A DNA stretch of 64,000 nucleotides from Skeletonema tropicum (Eukaryota > Bacillariophyta > Thalassiosirophyceae > Thalassiosirales > Thalassiosiraceae). Positions within the stretch are counted from its first letter, which is position 1. The number at the start of each line of letters is the position of its first letter. The stretch spans positions 4,650,001-4,714,000 of the forward strand of contig CM074127.1 of NCBI GenBank assembly GCA_037178625.1, written 5' to 3'. Of the stretch, positions 44,807 to 55,283 are shown piece after piece. Made by a program: the position numbers and the translations under genes. The notes below the pieces were generated by a model. That model saw only the letters and a list, made by a program, of their open reading frames with translations. It was not told the origin of the DNA and searched no databases.

Positions 44807-46007
44807 ATGGGTTCTTTTTTGGATGCTTCTCTTGCTTCTCCCCCCTCTCACAGAAATGTTGTAGCTCGTTCAACGACCAAGAAAAAGCAGGTAAGTTGCC
44901 CGTAATGCTTCTCCTTCACCAATTTGGCTGCGCGCTATCACTGCATTCTTCTTTCTTGATAGTGTGCAGATTGTATGTATCACGCGTCTGCATGCGCATA
45001 CCTATCATACCTTACAAATTGAAGGGGAAGATAGTTGTCCTTGCACTCCTCCACTGATTGTAATTGTGCCAAACAACAGCAATAGTAGCCCTAACCCCAA
45101 CTCAACGTCCATCATGAGTATTTTCATCAACGGTATCATTGACTGCATTGCCTTGCCATCTACGAGCGACACGCCTGTTCGCGTCCTTCGAAAAAGAACT
45201 AACTCTGGCACGTCGTCAAGTACTGAGTCACCTTTGGATGCTTCTGGGCACTCTCACTGCTCTGTGTCGTCGACGCCTCCTAAAACAATCCAAAGCGACA
45301 TCGGTATATTACCAATCAAGTCTGTTCTAACTGCAGAAGGAATAATTGATGATAATGATGACCATGTTGTCCCGAGTCCTGAAGTTGATGATGAAATTGA
45401 AGAAGACTCTCTCGCTTTTGGCATGAGCTCATCCCGCTCATACAGATCAATTGATGATGGTACTGCAAGGATATTCGAAGAAGCATTTGCTGAATTCCTG
45501 TGGAATAATCCTGTATATTCGTCAATGTCTTATACAACTCTAACCAGGTTACGGGAGAGACTACTTGTGCAAAGTGCCAGGAATATCAAAGTTGAAGAAA
45601 AGTTGCGTATGGAGCTGGAACAAATGAAGGAGGAAAATCGAAGAACGGAGCTGATGCTGCAGAAGGAGATACTGGGGGCATCAAATACCAAGTCTATCCG
45701 AGAAGCAGCGTTACTGAAACAAATTCAAGACTCAAGGGATGACAGAAATGATGTAGGGAGATACCATTCTTCGCTGTTGACAAACTCAACTGGGAGGGTT
45801 TCTCCAACTTGCGTCGCCTATTCACCCGTGGATGCTCGCTATACGCCGCATCATTGGCAATTGTCTCATGAGGTAGACATATACCAAGATGGAATCAGGA
45901 AAAGTAAGATGGAACAAGCTCACATGATTGCTGAGCTGCAGAAGATTAAGCAGGAGAAGATGAAGAGAGAGATCCCAAGTATACTGTCGGAAAAGATCAA
46001 GGTGTAA
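44807..46007 (+). CDS. Unknown protein with C-terminal coiled coil
   Basis: Not recognised. A two-exon model: exon 1 44807-44890 (MGSFLDASLASPPSH ... TTKKKQ), intron 44891-44969 (GT..AG) and exon 2 44970-46007. If the first exon is wrong, the start would be the ATG at 45114. The N-terminal half is Ser/Thr/Asp-rich and probably disordered. Around 45,460-45,545 a folded patch (IFEEAFAEFLWNNPVYSSMSY) precedes a coiled coil (VEEKLRMELEQMKEENRRTELM). The C-terminus has a second helix (MEQAHMIAELQKIKQEKMKREI). No catalytic motif is seen. A structural or adaptor role is possible. Confidence 0.55.
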
Positions 46008-46488
46008 ATACATCTTTGTGTTGAAGTGCGTACAGGGATTGTATGATTTGTCATATTAAAGTGTAATATTTGTAGGGGTAGGGGCATTTAGGTTTTATTG
46101 CCATTTAAGTTAAGAGTTGCAGTAAAGATGATAGTGAATTTACGATTTACCTTAAAATCAGTCAAACCTAGAGACATAGCTTCTATTATCTCAATCCAAA
46201 CCATATCCACGAGGTATGCTGCTAGACGCCTTTCCTACAGATTGACGTTGATAGAGATAAGTTGATAGATATAGATAAGTACGGGTGAGTGTGTTGTGTT
46301 GCGTTCCGTTCTGTGTTCTGTTTTCTTCTGCCTCCTCTAATGGTTCATCTCCCGCCATTTTATTCCGCACCACTGTGACCAGTGACCACCCATCATCGCA
46401 ATCAATGTCAATGGCGCAGCACTATCTCTAGCAGTCAATGAGCAGCGGAGAGCAGGGTCATCGATGCAATAGACATATGTAATTTACA
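46008..46488. other. Intergenic between two co-directional genes
   Basis: About 480 bp with a GATAGA/GATAAG-rich stretch at about 46,250-46,280. Holds the methyltransferase promoter. Nothing else recognised. Confidence 0.35.
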
Positions 46489-47268
46489 ATGGATCAACAA
46501 GAGACAGAATGGATCGAAGCTCCTGACGGCTGGGGCGATGACGCCACAAAGGATGAGAGCAGTAATAGCAATCATCATTTCCTAGATCTATTCGGAAACT
46601 CTGATCCTCGACAACACTTCGATTACAAAATCAAGATTGGCAAGGAAACAAAATCAATATTTTTACGTGGGTTCAAACTAGACAGTAATGAAACCGATCG
46701 CAGCACAGGGGTCACACTATGGCAAGCGGCACCGCGGTTATCCAATTATCTCCAAGCACAACCTGAAATACTATTGCAAAAACGAGTGCTAGAAGTTGGA
46801 GCCGGTTTGGGATTATGTGGTATCACAGCACATTGGTTAGGTGCAAAACAAGTTACAATGACCGATGGAGATAGCCACGCATTGGAAAAAATGAGGGAGA
46901 ATGTAAGCAGCAATTGCAAATCTACGAGAGGTGATGGCGATGACGTAGACCAAAGTAGAATTACATGTCGGCAGCTGCTATGGGGAACAGGTCACGCTGA
47001 GAAATTCTTAGAAAGCAATGGTCAGCAGCATTATGATGTTATTATTGGCGCAGACGTAATCTACACTGAGTCTAGCATCGAACCTTTATTTGATACTGTT
47101 GCATGCCTATTGCAAAAACCAGATGGTAGATTTGTGCTGAGTAGACATAATAAATGGTTCAACATAGAAAACGAGATGATAATTGAGCTTGCAAAGAAGA
47201 GGCATTTGAATTGCACTGTCGATGCAGAATCGGAAGGTATACTGATCTTCTACTGGGGTGATGTTTAA
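46489..47268 (+). CDS. METTL21-type (Methyltransf_16) protein lysine methyltransferase
   Basis: SAM-dependent methyltransferase of the seven-beta-strand family that methylates Lys on chaperones, elongation factors or similar proteins. 259 residues, single exon, intact. The core: GVTLWQAAPRLSNYL (the family's preceding W-x-A helix), VLEVGAGLGLCGITAHWLGAKQVTMTDGD (motif I and acidic loop), then YDVIIGADVIYTESSIEPLF, the post-II D-V-I-Y motif, and a C-terminal GRFVLSRH. The substrate cannot be read from sequence. N-terminal 40 residues are acidic and poorly conserved. Confidence 0.86.
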   Translation: MDQQETEWIEAPDGWGDDATKDESSNSNHHFLDLFGNSDPRQHFDYKIKIGKETKSIFLRGFKLDSNETDRSTGVTLWQAAPRLSNYLQAQPEILLQKRVLEVGAGLGLCGITAHWLGAKQVTMTDGDSHALEKMRENVSSNCKSTRGDGDDVDQSRITCRQLLWGTGHAEKFLESNGQQHYDVIIGADVIYTESSIEPLFDTVACLLQKPDGRFVLSRHNKWFNIENEMIIELAKKRHLNCTVDAESEGILIFYWGDV

Positions 47269-47791
47269 CTATAGGCTAAAAATAGATTAAATCGGAAGCA
47301 CGAATTCTGTGAAAATGCAGCTTCACTGTGGTATAGACTGACCTGCACTTGATCCTCTTGTACTGCCATATTAAGCATTGTATCATGTTTATACTGTTTC
47401 TTCAGTACCCTTTGTATTGTTCGAATTCGCCAAAGGACATCATAGTCGTCATATTACAAATCGAGAGCAATGGCAGGCTAAAACAGTAGCCTGTAGGTTC
47501 GTACATTGACCAATGCAAATTAATGCTTCGTTATCTGATTTGATTGATTTTGATAAGTATTGAATTTCTTCATTTATTGTTCAGTCAGTCGTCATGAAAT
47601 GTGTTTACTATAATTGCGGAAGTAGTAGTAGTAGCAACTCCTATTCTTTTGTGGCCAATTCTACAACTTCAGAGATGCTGTATTGATGTTGTAGGAATCA
47701 AGTATCCCTGTCTGAGCCTACCCGTAAGTAGATGCTGCTCTCCGACTTTATCAATTATTCAATATCCGACCTCGTCTAAGTATGACTGCTA
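47269..47791. other. Intergenic, nothing recognised
   Basis: AT-rich non-coding sequence downstream of the methyltransferase. Runs of GTAGTAGTAGTAG at about 47,621. A plus-strand frame at 47,601-47,933 runs into the MITE and has no family features. Confidence 0.4.
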
Positions 47792-48297
47792 CTGGCGGGA
47801 ACTAAATCGTACCGGAAATAAATCGTACCACGAAGAAATCTCCACACAAATCACTAACAAAACACAAAAAAGACGCATTCTACACCCTAATATCATGGTT
47901 CTGAGCCTCCATGTCAACGCCTATCCCAAATAATCGACCATAATATGATAGTATAGACAAGTAGCTTTCGATAGAACCACTGGTCAACGTTGTATGTAGT
48001 ATACTCGCATAGCAGCAGCAGCGCAGGCATGCAGATATGCCGTAGACATGCGTCATTCTAGATCGAAATAGCAGTTATTGGTCCCAAATTTGTCGATAGG
48101 TGCTCCATCTCGACGAACTATAGTCTCTTCTGCATCATATAATATATATATACTGTTTGGGATTCTATGTTTAGGCTGCTATATGTATTTTCGTCGAGTA
48201 TCATGGCCAAATATATGACTCTTTTCATGTTGTTAGTGTTTTGTGCGTAAAATTTGATAAATCGTACCGCGGCGAGGTACGATTTAGTTCCCGCCAG
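47792..48297. mobile_element. Second MITE with perfect 22-bp terminal inverted repeats and TA flanks
   Basis: Ends 47792-47813 and 48276-48297 are perfect inverted repeats beginning CTGGCGGGAACTAAATCG; each is preceded or followed by TA (47790-47791, 48298-48299). The subterminal motif TAAATCGTACC recurs at about 47,805, 47,818 and 48,259 and inverted at 48,276, giving the same layout as the first MITE but with an unrelated sequence. No coding remnant. 506 bp. Tc1/mariner-like by target preference. Confidence 0.85.
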
Positions 48298-48592
48298 TAG
48301 ACTGCCGTTCGCTGTATCGGAAATCTTGTTGAGTTCCTCCTTTTCTCCCCTTACTTCTTCTTTTAAAAGAGGAATCTATTCTCATTTTTGAGAAAAGACC
48401 CTTCTTTGGCGAGATATGGGATCAACATCGGGCCCCCCTTCTTTGCCTTTGCAGCAGCCAACAGCGCACTGCTTGCAGGGCCTTCAAGTGATGATGGTGG
48501 TAAGGCGCAAAGAGAACCAAGAGAACGATCCACTTGCACGCTAACTTGCACTTGCACTTGTAGACTGCATAAATAAAATCATTCTCTCTGTT
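48298..48592. other. Upstream region of the second coiled-coil gene
   Basis: Includes a frame at 48,388-48,576 (MRKDPSLARYGINIGPP) of uncertain status; it could be an upstream exon or chance. A CTTGCA tandem repeat lies at about 48,531-48,560. Confidence 0.35.
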
Positions 48593-49423
48593 ATGACGAA
48601 TAATAATACTAGCATCGGATTGTTAATGGACATTGTAAAGCCTACCACCACGACGGCAGCGGCTGTGGATGGGGTTTGCAACTTCAACTGCGGGGCTGTT
48701 TGCAGCAATGAGGTCAAATCCGACCAAAATAAACGATCATCAGAAGCTGGGCAAGATGAGCCGGCCAACAAAGATCTATACCCATGGGAAGTAAGTGACG
48801 AGGCAGATAATCGTGATGATCATGAACACTCTGCCAAGCCAGACTACTCTGAGTACGCCCGTGAGTGTGCAGAAAGTTACCGGCAGGAAGAAAATCAACG
48901 ACAGCAGACAGATTATGATTTAGTTCAAGTTAGCTCTGATGATGCTGCAGAACAAGGATGCCTGTTTGGTGAATTTGGTTTTGGTCACTTCATATTGGAT
49001 CTATGTTCTTCATTAAACCCTTTCCACTTAAAGAATCTCAAAAATGAATTGATGAAAGCAAAAGAATCAAATACGAAGCTGGAATGGGAACTGAAGACAC
49101 AGCTAGTAAGACTCCGTCAACAAAGAGAGGCGATGGAAACTAAATTGAGGAGTGAGATTGACAATGAAATCACACAAACTGAAATCCTACGGGAAATTTT
49201 AGAGTTGGAGGAATTCGAGAGCGATCTAAGAGATGGCGATCAAGTAAGTACTGAGACGACTCAAATAATACATGCGCTACGAGCACACAAGAGAGAAAAG
49301 CTCCGTTCGAAGGCGCTACTAACGACAGTGTCAAGTACTATCGGCGTTTCGTCGACTGCAGAATCTGTACCAGAGTCAAATGCTTTATATTCACTCGATG
49401 AGATTCAAGTAGCCGCTGAATAG
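48593..49423 (+). CDS. Unknown acidic coiled-coil protein
   Basis: Not recognised. 276 residues, single exon, ATG at 48593. N-terminal 30 residues contain a short Cys pair region (CNFNCGAVC). An acidic, Gln/Asp-rich segment follows (about 45-120), then a hydrophobic patch (FGEFGFGHFILDLCSSLNPFHL). A heptad-rich coiled coil (LKNELMKAKESNTKLEWELKTQLVRL ... with ILREILELEEFE) precedes a Ser/Thr-rich tail. It is the last gene before the satellite array, about 295 bp away. The overall layout (disordered N-terminus, patch, coiled coil) resembles the gene at 44,807 but no clear sequence similarity is visible by eye. Confidence 0.6.
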   Translation: MTNNNTSIGLLMDIVKPTTTTAAAVDGVCNFNCGAVCSNEVKSDQNKRSSEAGQDEPANKDLYPWEVSDEADNRDDHEHSAKPDYSEYARECAESYRQEENQRQQTDYDLVQVSSDDAAEQGCLFGEFGFGHFILDLCSSLNPFHLKNLKNELMKAKESNTKLEWELKTQLVRLRQQREAMETKLRSEIDNEITQTEILREILELEEFESDLRDGDQVSTETTQIIHALRAHKREKLRSKALLTTVSSTIGVSSTAESVPESNALYSLDEIQVAAE

Positions 49424-49717
49424 TCTGAAGCTTAATGATCTTTTAATTGTACAGTGATGTTGAAGAGAACTAAGGAGGTAAAATTAAATGTGCTAAGTTA
49501 TTAACTAAAGAACTAATATTCAGAAGCAGTAGGATGCCGTTGACTGGTTCTAATGACAAAATGGACCAAACCAGTAGATACAAATGGCAGGCAGAACAAC
49601 ATTAAGTCATGACATCATCGTCACCAATATCAATACGAGCAAGAGCACTTCTAGTGGCTAGTTATTTTAGAATGCAAAAATAAGTAAGAACATTCGTATA
49701 TCATAAAGAAGATACGT

Positions 49718-51613
49718 TGACAGAAGCAATGCTAAAGTCTCGTAAATGATACGAGAGGTCCAATATGGGCTGGCCAGCAGCACCACATTCTGCCAAATCG
49801 TATCTACTGTCATCAATAGGCGCATGAGCCACTTCTAGTGTCTCATTATAGTAAAGGTTGATACCAAACAAGCACATTTGAACGTCAAACAAGGATTGCG
49901 CCGACAGAAGAGATGCTACAGTGTCGTAGCTGATACGAGAGCTATACTGTGAGATAGCAAAAAGTAAGACTCTGAGCCAAATAGTTTCTATGTCATCAAT
50001 AGGCGCATGAGCCGCTGCTAGTGGCTCATTATAGTCGGCGTTGATATCAAACAAGCACATTTGAACGTCAAACAAGGATTGCGCTGACTGAACCGATGCT
50101 ACAGTGTCGTAGCTGATACGAGAGGTCCAGTGTGGGCTGGCGAGCAGCACCACATTCTTGCCAAATCGTTATCTATCGTCATCAATAGGCGCATGAGCCG
50201 CTGCTAGTGGCTCATTATAGTCGGCGTTGATATCAAACAAGCACATTTGAACGTCAAACAAGGATTGCGCCGACAGAAGCGATGTTACAGTGTCGTAGCT
50301 GATACGAGAGGTCCAGTGTGGGCTGGCGAGCAGCACCACATTCTGCCAAATCGTATCTATCGTCATCAATAGGCGCATGAGCCGCTGCTAGTGGCTCATT
50401 ATAGTCGGCGTTGATATCAAACAAGCACATTTCAACGTCAAACAAGGATTGCGCTGACTGAACCGATGCTACAGTGTCGTAAATGATACGAGAGGTCCGG
50501 TGTAGGCTGGCGTGCAGCACCACATTCTGCCAAATCGTATCTATCGTCATCAATAGGCGCATGAGCCGCTGCTAGTGGCTCATTATAGTCGGCGTTGATA
50601 TCAAACAAGCACATTTGAACGTCAAACAAGGATTGCGCTGACTGAACCGATGTTACAGTGTCGTAGCTGATACGAGAGGTCCAGTGTGGGCTGGCGAGCA
50701 GCACCACATTCTTGCCAAATCGTATCTATCGTCATCAATAGGCGCCTGAGCCGCTGCTAGTGGCTCATTATAGTCGGCGTTGATATTAAACAAGCACATT
50801 TGAACGTCAAACAAGGATTGCGCTGACTGAACCGATGCTACAGTGTCGTAGCTGATACGAGAGGTCCAGTGTGAGTTGGCCAGCAGTAAGACTCTGATCC
50901 AAATCGTATCTATCGTCATCAATAGGCGCATAAACCGCTGCTTGTGGCTCATTATAGTCGGCGTTGATATCAAACAAGCACATTTGAACGTCAAACAAGG
51001 ATTGCGCTGACTGAACCGATGCTACAGTGTCGTAGCTGATACGAGAGGTCCAGTGTAAGTTGGCCAGCAGTAAGACTCTGAGCCAAATCGTATCTATCGT
51101 CATCAATAGGCGCATGAGCCGCTGCTAGTGGCTCATTATAGTCGGCGTTGATATCAAACAAGCACATTTGAACGTCAAACAAGGATTGCGCTGACTGAAC
51201 CGATGCTACAGTGTCGTAGCTGATACGAGAGGTCCGGTGTAGGCTGGCGAGCAGCACCACATTCTTGCCAAATCGTATCTATCGTCATCAATAGGCGCAT
51301 GAGCCGCTGCTAGTGGCTCATTATAGTCGGCGTTGATATCAAACAAGCACATTTGAACGTCAAACAAGGATTGCGCTGACAGAAGCGATGTTACAGTATC
51401 GTAGCTGATACGAGAGGTCCAGTGTGGGCTGGCGAGCAGCACCACATTCTTGCCAAATCGTATCTATCGTCATCAATAGGCGCATGAGCCGCTGCTAGTG
51501 GCTCATTATAGTCGGCGTTGATATCAAACAAGCACATTTGAACGTCAAACAAGGATTGCGCTGACAGAAGCGATGTTACAGTGTCGTAGCTGATACGAGA
51601 GGTCCAGTGTGGG
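49718..51613. repeat. Satellite array, left block (about ten monomers of about 184.5 bp)
   Basis: Tandem monomers recognisable by AGGCGCATGAGCC, CACATTTGAACGTCAAAC and GATACGAGAGGTCC. The first monomers (49,718-50,000) are clearly more diverged, as at array edges. From about 50,154 the sequence follows the same higher-order order as the right block. Minus-strand open frames of 60-113 codons inside are by-products of a unit length that is not a multiple of three. The block is interrupted at 51,613 by the retroelement. Confidence 0.97.
50154..51260. repeat. Higher-order repeat, left copy (1107 bp, six monomers)
   Basis: Collinear with 57,304-58,410 at an offset of 7150 bp, including the marker AATCGTTATC (one extra T) at 50,164. 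The final monomer shares the GTCCGGTGTAGGCTGG variant with the third right-hand copy (about 60,597), linking it most closely to that copy. Confidence 0.9.
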
Positions 51614-54600
51614 GTGGTGCTGACAGTGAACCAGGAGCATAGCCAGTAGACTCAGAAGGAGTCATCCGAATTGAATGAAGGGTGTCTTGTAAGATCGTGG
51701 ACATGATATTTTCGGCTTCAGTTAAGGTACGAGGATTCTCATTGGCAAGCTGGGCTCGAATGCGGTTACCCATTGTTAAATGAAGGCGCTCCACAATTGC
51801 ATTGCTTTGTGGATTACGAGCTGTAGAGGGTGCCGATGCGATTCCTGCGTCATGAAGAAGAGATTGAAACTCAGGGCCGATAAATTCACCTCCTTGGTCA
51901 TGGGCACAGACTTCGGGTCTTGGGTATCTTGAAAGCCAGACTTCATTGAACTTGCGAGCAACATTTTCGCTTGTCTTGCGCTTGATGATGATTCCATCTG
52001 GAAATCCAGTAGCTCGATCAATAGCCGTAAGGGCATAAAACTCGTAGGACTTGCCGGTGCGACCGGAGGTACTTACGTACCAAGGACCAATAAGGTCAAC
52101 ATCACATTGTTTCCAAGGATACAAATCCTCGACAGATCGTGGGGGCAGATGGCCATATCCTCTCTCACCTCTCTTGGTTCGCTGACAAATGTCGCATGCA
52201 AAAGCTGCTATTCGGGCGGCTAGCTGAGGATGGTAGAACTTGGCAAGGGCATGGGAGAGAGACTTTGATCCAGGGTGATTGAGCAGGAGATGAAAGTACT
52301 CAACTGCCGCATCAACCGTCTCATCAGTAAGGACTATTTTGAGGCTCGATTCCTCTTCAGGAGTGGGGCTGTAGCAGATAAGCTCGATGTTGTTGCGGCC
52401 AAAAGGCTTGCGGTGATACCGAGTGGGATCTTGAGTAAGGCGCTGTTGTAATGCTTCACAGCTGGCTTGCGTTTCCGCTAGCCATTCATACCTGAGGGGG
52501 TTCTGAACGGTAGAAGGGAGATTCATTAGGACTTGGACATGATTGATCGGGAATTCATCTTCACTGGCAAGTTCCGACAGTTGTTCTTCAAAGACTGACG
52601 GGGCTTCAGGATCTGGATTGAACGGAGTTGGAGTTGAGGGCAGATCATCCTTCCTCTCCTCACGGCCAGAATAATCAAACTTGGGTAGACGGCTAAAAGC
52701 ATCCGCGAGGACATTCAGTTTTCCTGGGTGATAATGCCATTCAGCATTAAAGGTCTCGAGGAAGCAGCGCCAGCGAAGGACGCGCTGATTGGTTAGGTTG
52801 GCAAAGGTGAGATTGCGATGGTCAGTAAAGAGCTTGATTTTGGCACCAAATAACATAGTGCGGTACTCCTGCAGTGTGGCAACTAAAGCTAACATCTCCT
52901 TTTCCATCGTAGAATAACGAGTTTGGGGGCCCGTCAGGCGCTTGGAATAGTAGGCAACAGGCCGACCACCTTGCAAGATAGCAGCACCCAACTGATAGTC
53001 ACTGCTGTCCGTGTAGATTTCAAAAGGGTGGTTGTGATCAGGGTAGGCACAAAGAGCATCCGCGGCAATAACATTCTTCACTTCATTAAAGCACTTCTCA
53101 AGATGATCGTTCCATTCAATAGGGGCTTTCTTCTCTTTCAGACCACGGATCAATTGAGTGAAGGGAGATAATAAATGACTTCGTCTCGGCCAAAAGTCAC
53201 GGTACCAATTGATGAGTCCAACAAAGGTTCTCACTTCACTTGCATTCGTAGGTCGTTGAAGGTCGAGGACGGCTTGAACTTTCTTTTGCCAGGGCTTGAT
53301 ACCATCTTGTGTGAGGTAATGACCCAAGAAATCCCCTTCCGAAATACCAAATTCGCACTTGAGGGGGTTGACACTAAAACCAGCCTCCTCCAGACGAGAG
53401 AAAACTTGTTCAAGAGTTTTCAAATGATCCTCCCAAGAATCAGACCAGATCGCGATGTCATCGATATAGGCACACACATCAGGAATACCCTCAAGACACT
53501 GTTCGATCGCCGCTTGAGCGAAGGCAGGGGAATTACGAAGACCCATTGGAGCACGTGTATAGCGGAACAGACCGAACGGTGTTGAAATAACGGCAAGGTT
53601 CTTCGCACGTTCAGTGAGTTCAAAGGCATAGAACATCATACTCAGATCGATTTTCGTCATAAACTTAAACCCTGAGCGTTGGCGAATGAGGTCATGAATG
53701 ATTGGTAGAGTATAGTCGCGAGGCTTGATCACTTTATTGAGTTCACGAAGATCCGAGACGACCCGAATTGTTCCATCTTTCTTGGCAACAGGGAAGGTAG
53801 GGAGTGCCCAAGCTGTTGGGCCAGTAACTTTCTCCAAAACATTGATCTCCACCATCCGAAACAGTTCCTTCTTGAAGGTTTCCAAATGTATTCTAGGCGT
53901 CGGATAAGGCCGTCGATGGACTGGTCTAGCACCTTCCTCCAATTCGATATCCATCTTCCCTCCTTTGTAGGTACGCAGCGTGCCATCGAAAAGCTTGTAA
54001 TGCTTGAAGAGCAGGGCACGAAGATCATTTTGCTGGGACGTCGTCAAGTGACCACAATTGTCTTTGATGGCTTGTTGGACATTCATTTCTTGGTAGGTAG
54101 CATCAGCAATCGCAGTGGCAAAGGTGTCGAGATAGTTGTTAAGATCTCTCTCTTCCTCCTCAAGCAAGCAGCTGTTCACAGCTGCTGTGATTCGATCCTT
54201 GGTGAAGTTGGAATTCATAGGTACTTTCTTTCCCAGCCATTCGAGTTCCAAGGAGTCGAGATGAATCTTGAGACCAATCTTGTGGAGGAAATCATTACCA
54301 AGGATCAGATCGAAACTGCATTTAGAATCAAAGACCAAGAAATCATGGGAGGTCACCGACAAATTTGCATCGAATTCAGGAAAACGCATCTCTTCAAGAG
54401 TTAGTAGACCGACAGGTTGGTAGTTACCAGCGATGGTGTTGCACAAGGTAGATATTGGCGCAGGCTTGATAGGTGCTTGCAGAGGCAGTACACTTCGATG
54501 AGCCATCGAAGTGGACGCACCTGTATCGAATAGGCATTTCACAAAGCGATTGCTTCTAACACCATTGACGGATTTGACCAAGCAATAAGCAGTGGCCATC

Positions 54601-55283
54601 GGAACTGAGACACCACGATGGTCAGTTTTATATACGACCTTCACGGTGCTGTAGTCAAACTCGACACTGAACTGTGGATCGACTTGAATTTCATTGCAGG
54701 TATTTGGTACTGAAGGAAGATCGAGTTCATTTCCCAATGGAGCCAGCTCAACTTGGCTGACTTCAATGCCAGTGCTTGGAAAAATTGAATAATCCCAAGG
54801 CCGCGGTTCCGGATTGACAGGGTTTTGCCAGAAGACATTGTATTCAGGGGAGTCAATCATCGCCAGTTCTAAGTTGACGAAATCATTCGTCGCTGTCACG
54901 CCATCAATTAGGCGATCGGTTGCATTATCATCGAAAATTTGGGTAAATATTTGTGCGAGATCGCAATTAGCATTCTCATTGGCACTGTTGTTGGTGACGG
55001 CAAGGCACGTCTGCGAGAATTCGTATCCCGGGGCCATAGAATAGTCGCAATGACATTTGTCGCAATGACGGCCACTGTTCGTTGGGTAAAGATTATCCCT
55101 GACGATGGACTCTGCCGTAATGGCTGTCCTGTGTACTCTTACGCAGTCTGGTTTTACTGCGGAGTTCGCACTCGCCGCGTTCATGTTCTCTTGGAACTGC
55201 AACGCCTTAGGACCATTTGCATAGCCAGTAATAGATTCAGAAGTAGTAGTTGATATTGAATAAGTTCCCAAAGGGTCGGCGTT
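51614..55283 (-). CDS. pol: Retrotransposon Pol, 3'-truncated
   Basis: Open frame of about 1220 codons directly following the gag stop codon in the same frame. After about 240 residues of unknown N-terminal sequence comes the aspartic protease (CLFDTGASTSMAH, near 54,520). Reverse transcriptase follows: WALPTFPVAKKDGTIRVVSDLRELN, then YIDDIAIW with the catalytic YIDD at 53,457-53,468. RNase H has EIYTDSSDYQLGAAI and TDHRNL. The integrase has the zinc site HLLLNHPG ... CDICQRTK and the catalytic D (DVDLIGPW), D (CAHDQGGEF) and E (NAIVERLH). It stops short after GYAPGSL, a block normally followed by the integrase C-terminal region; the frame then reads briefly into satellite sequence. No internal stop, in contrast to nearby cellular genes. 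Confidence 0.93.
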
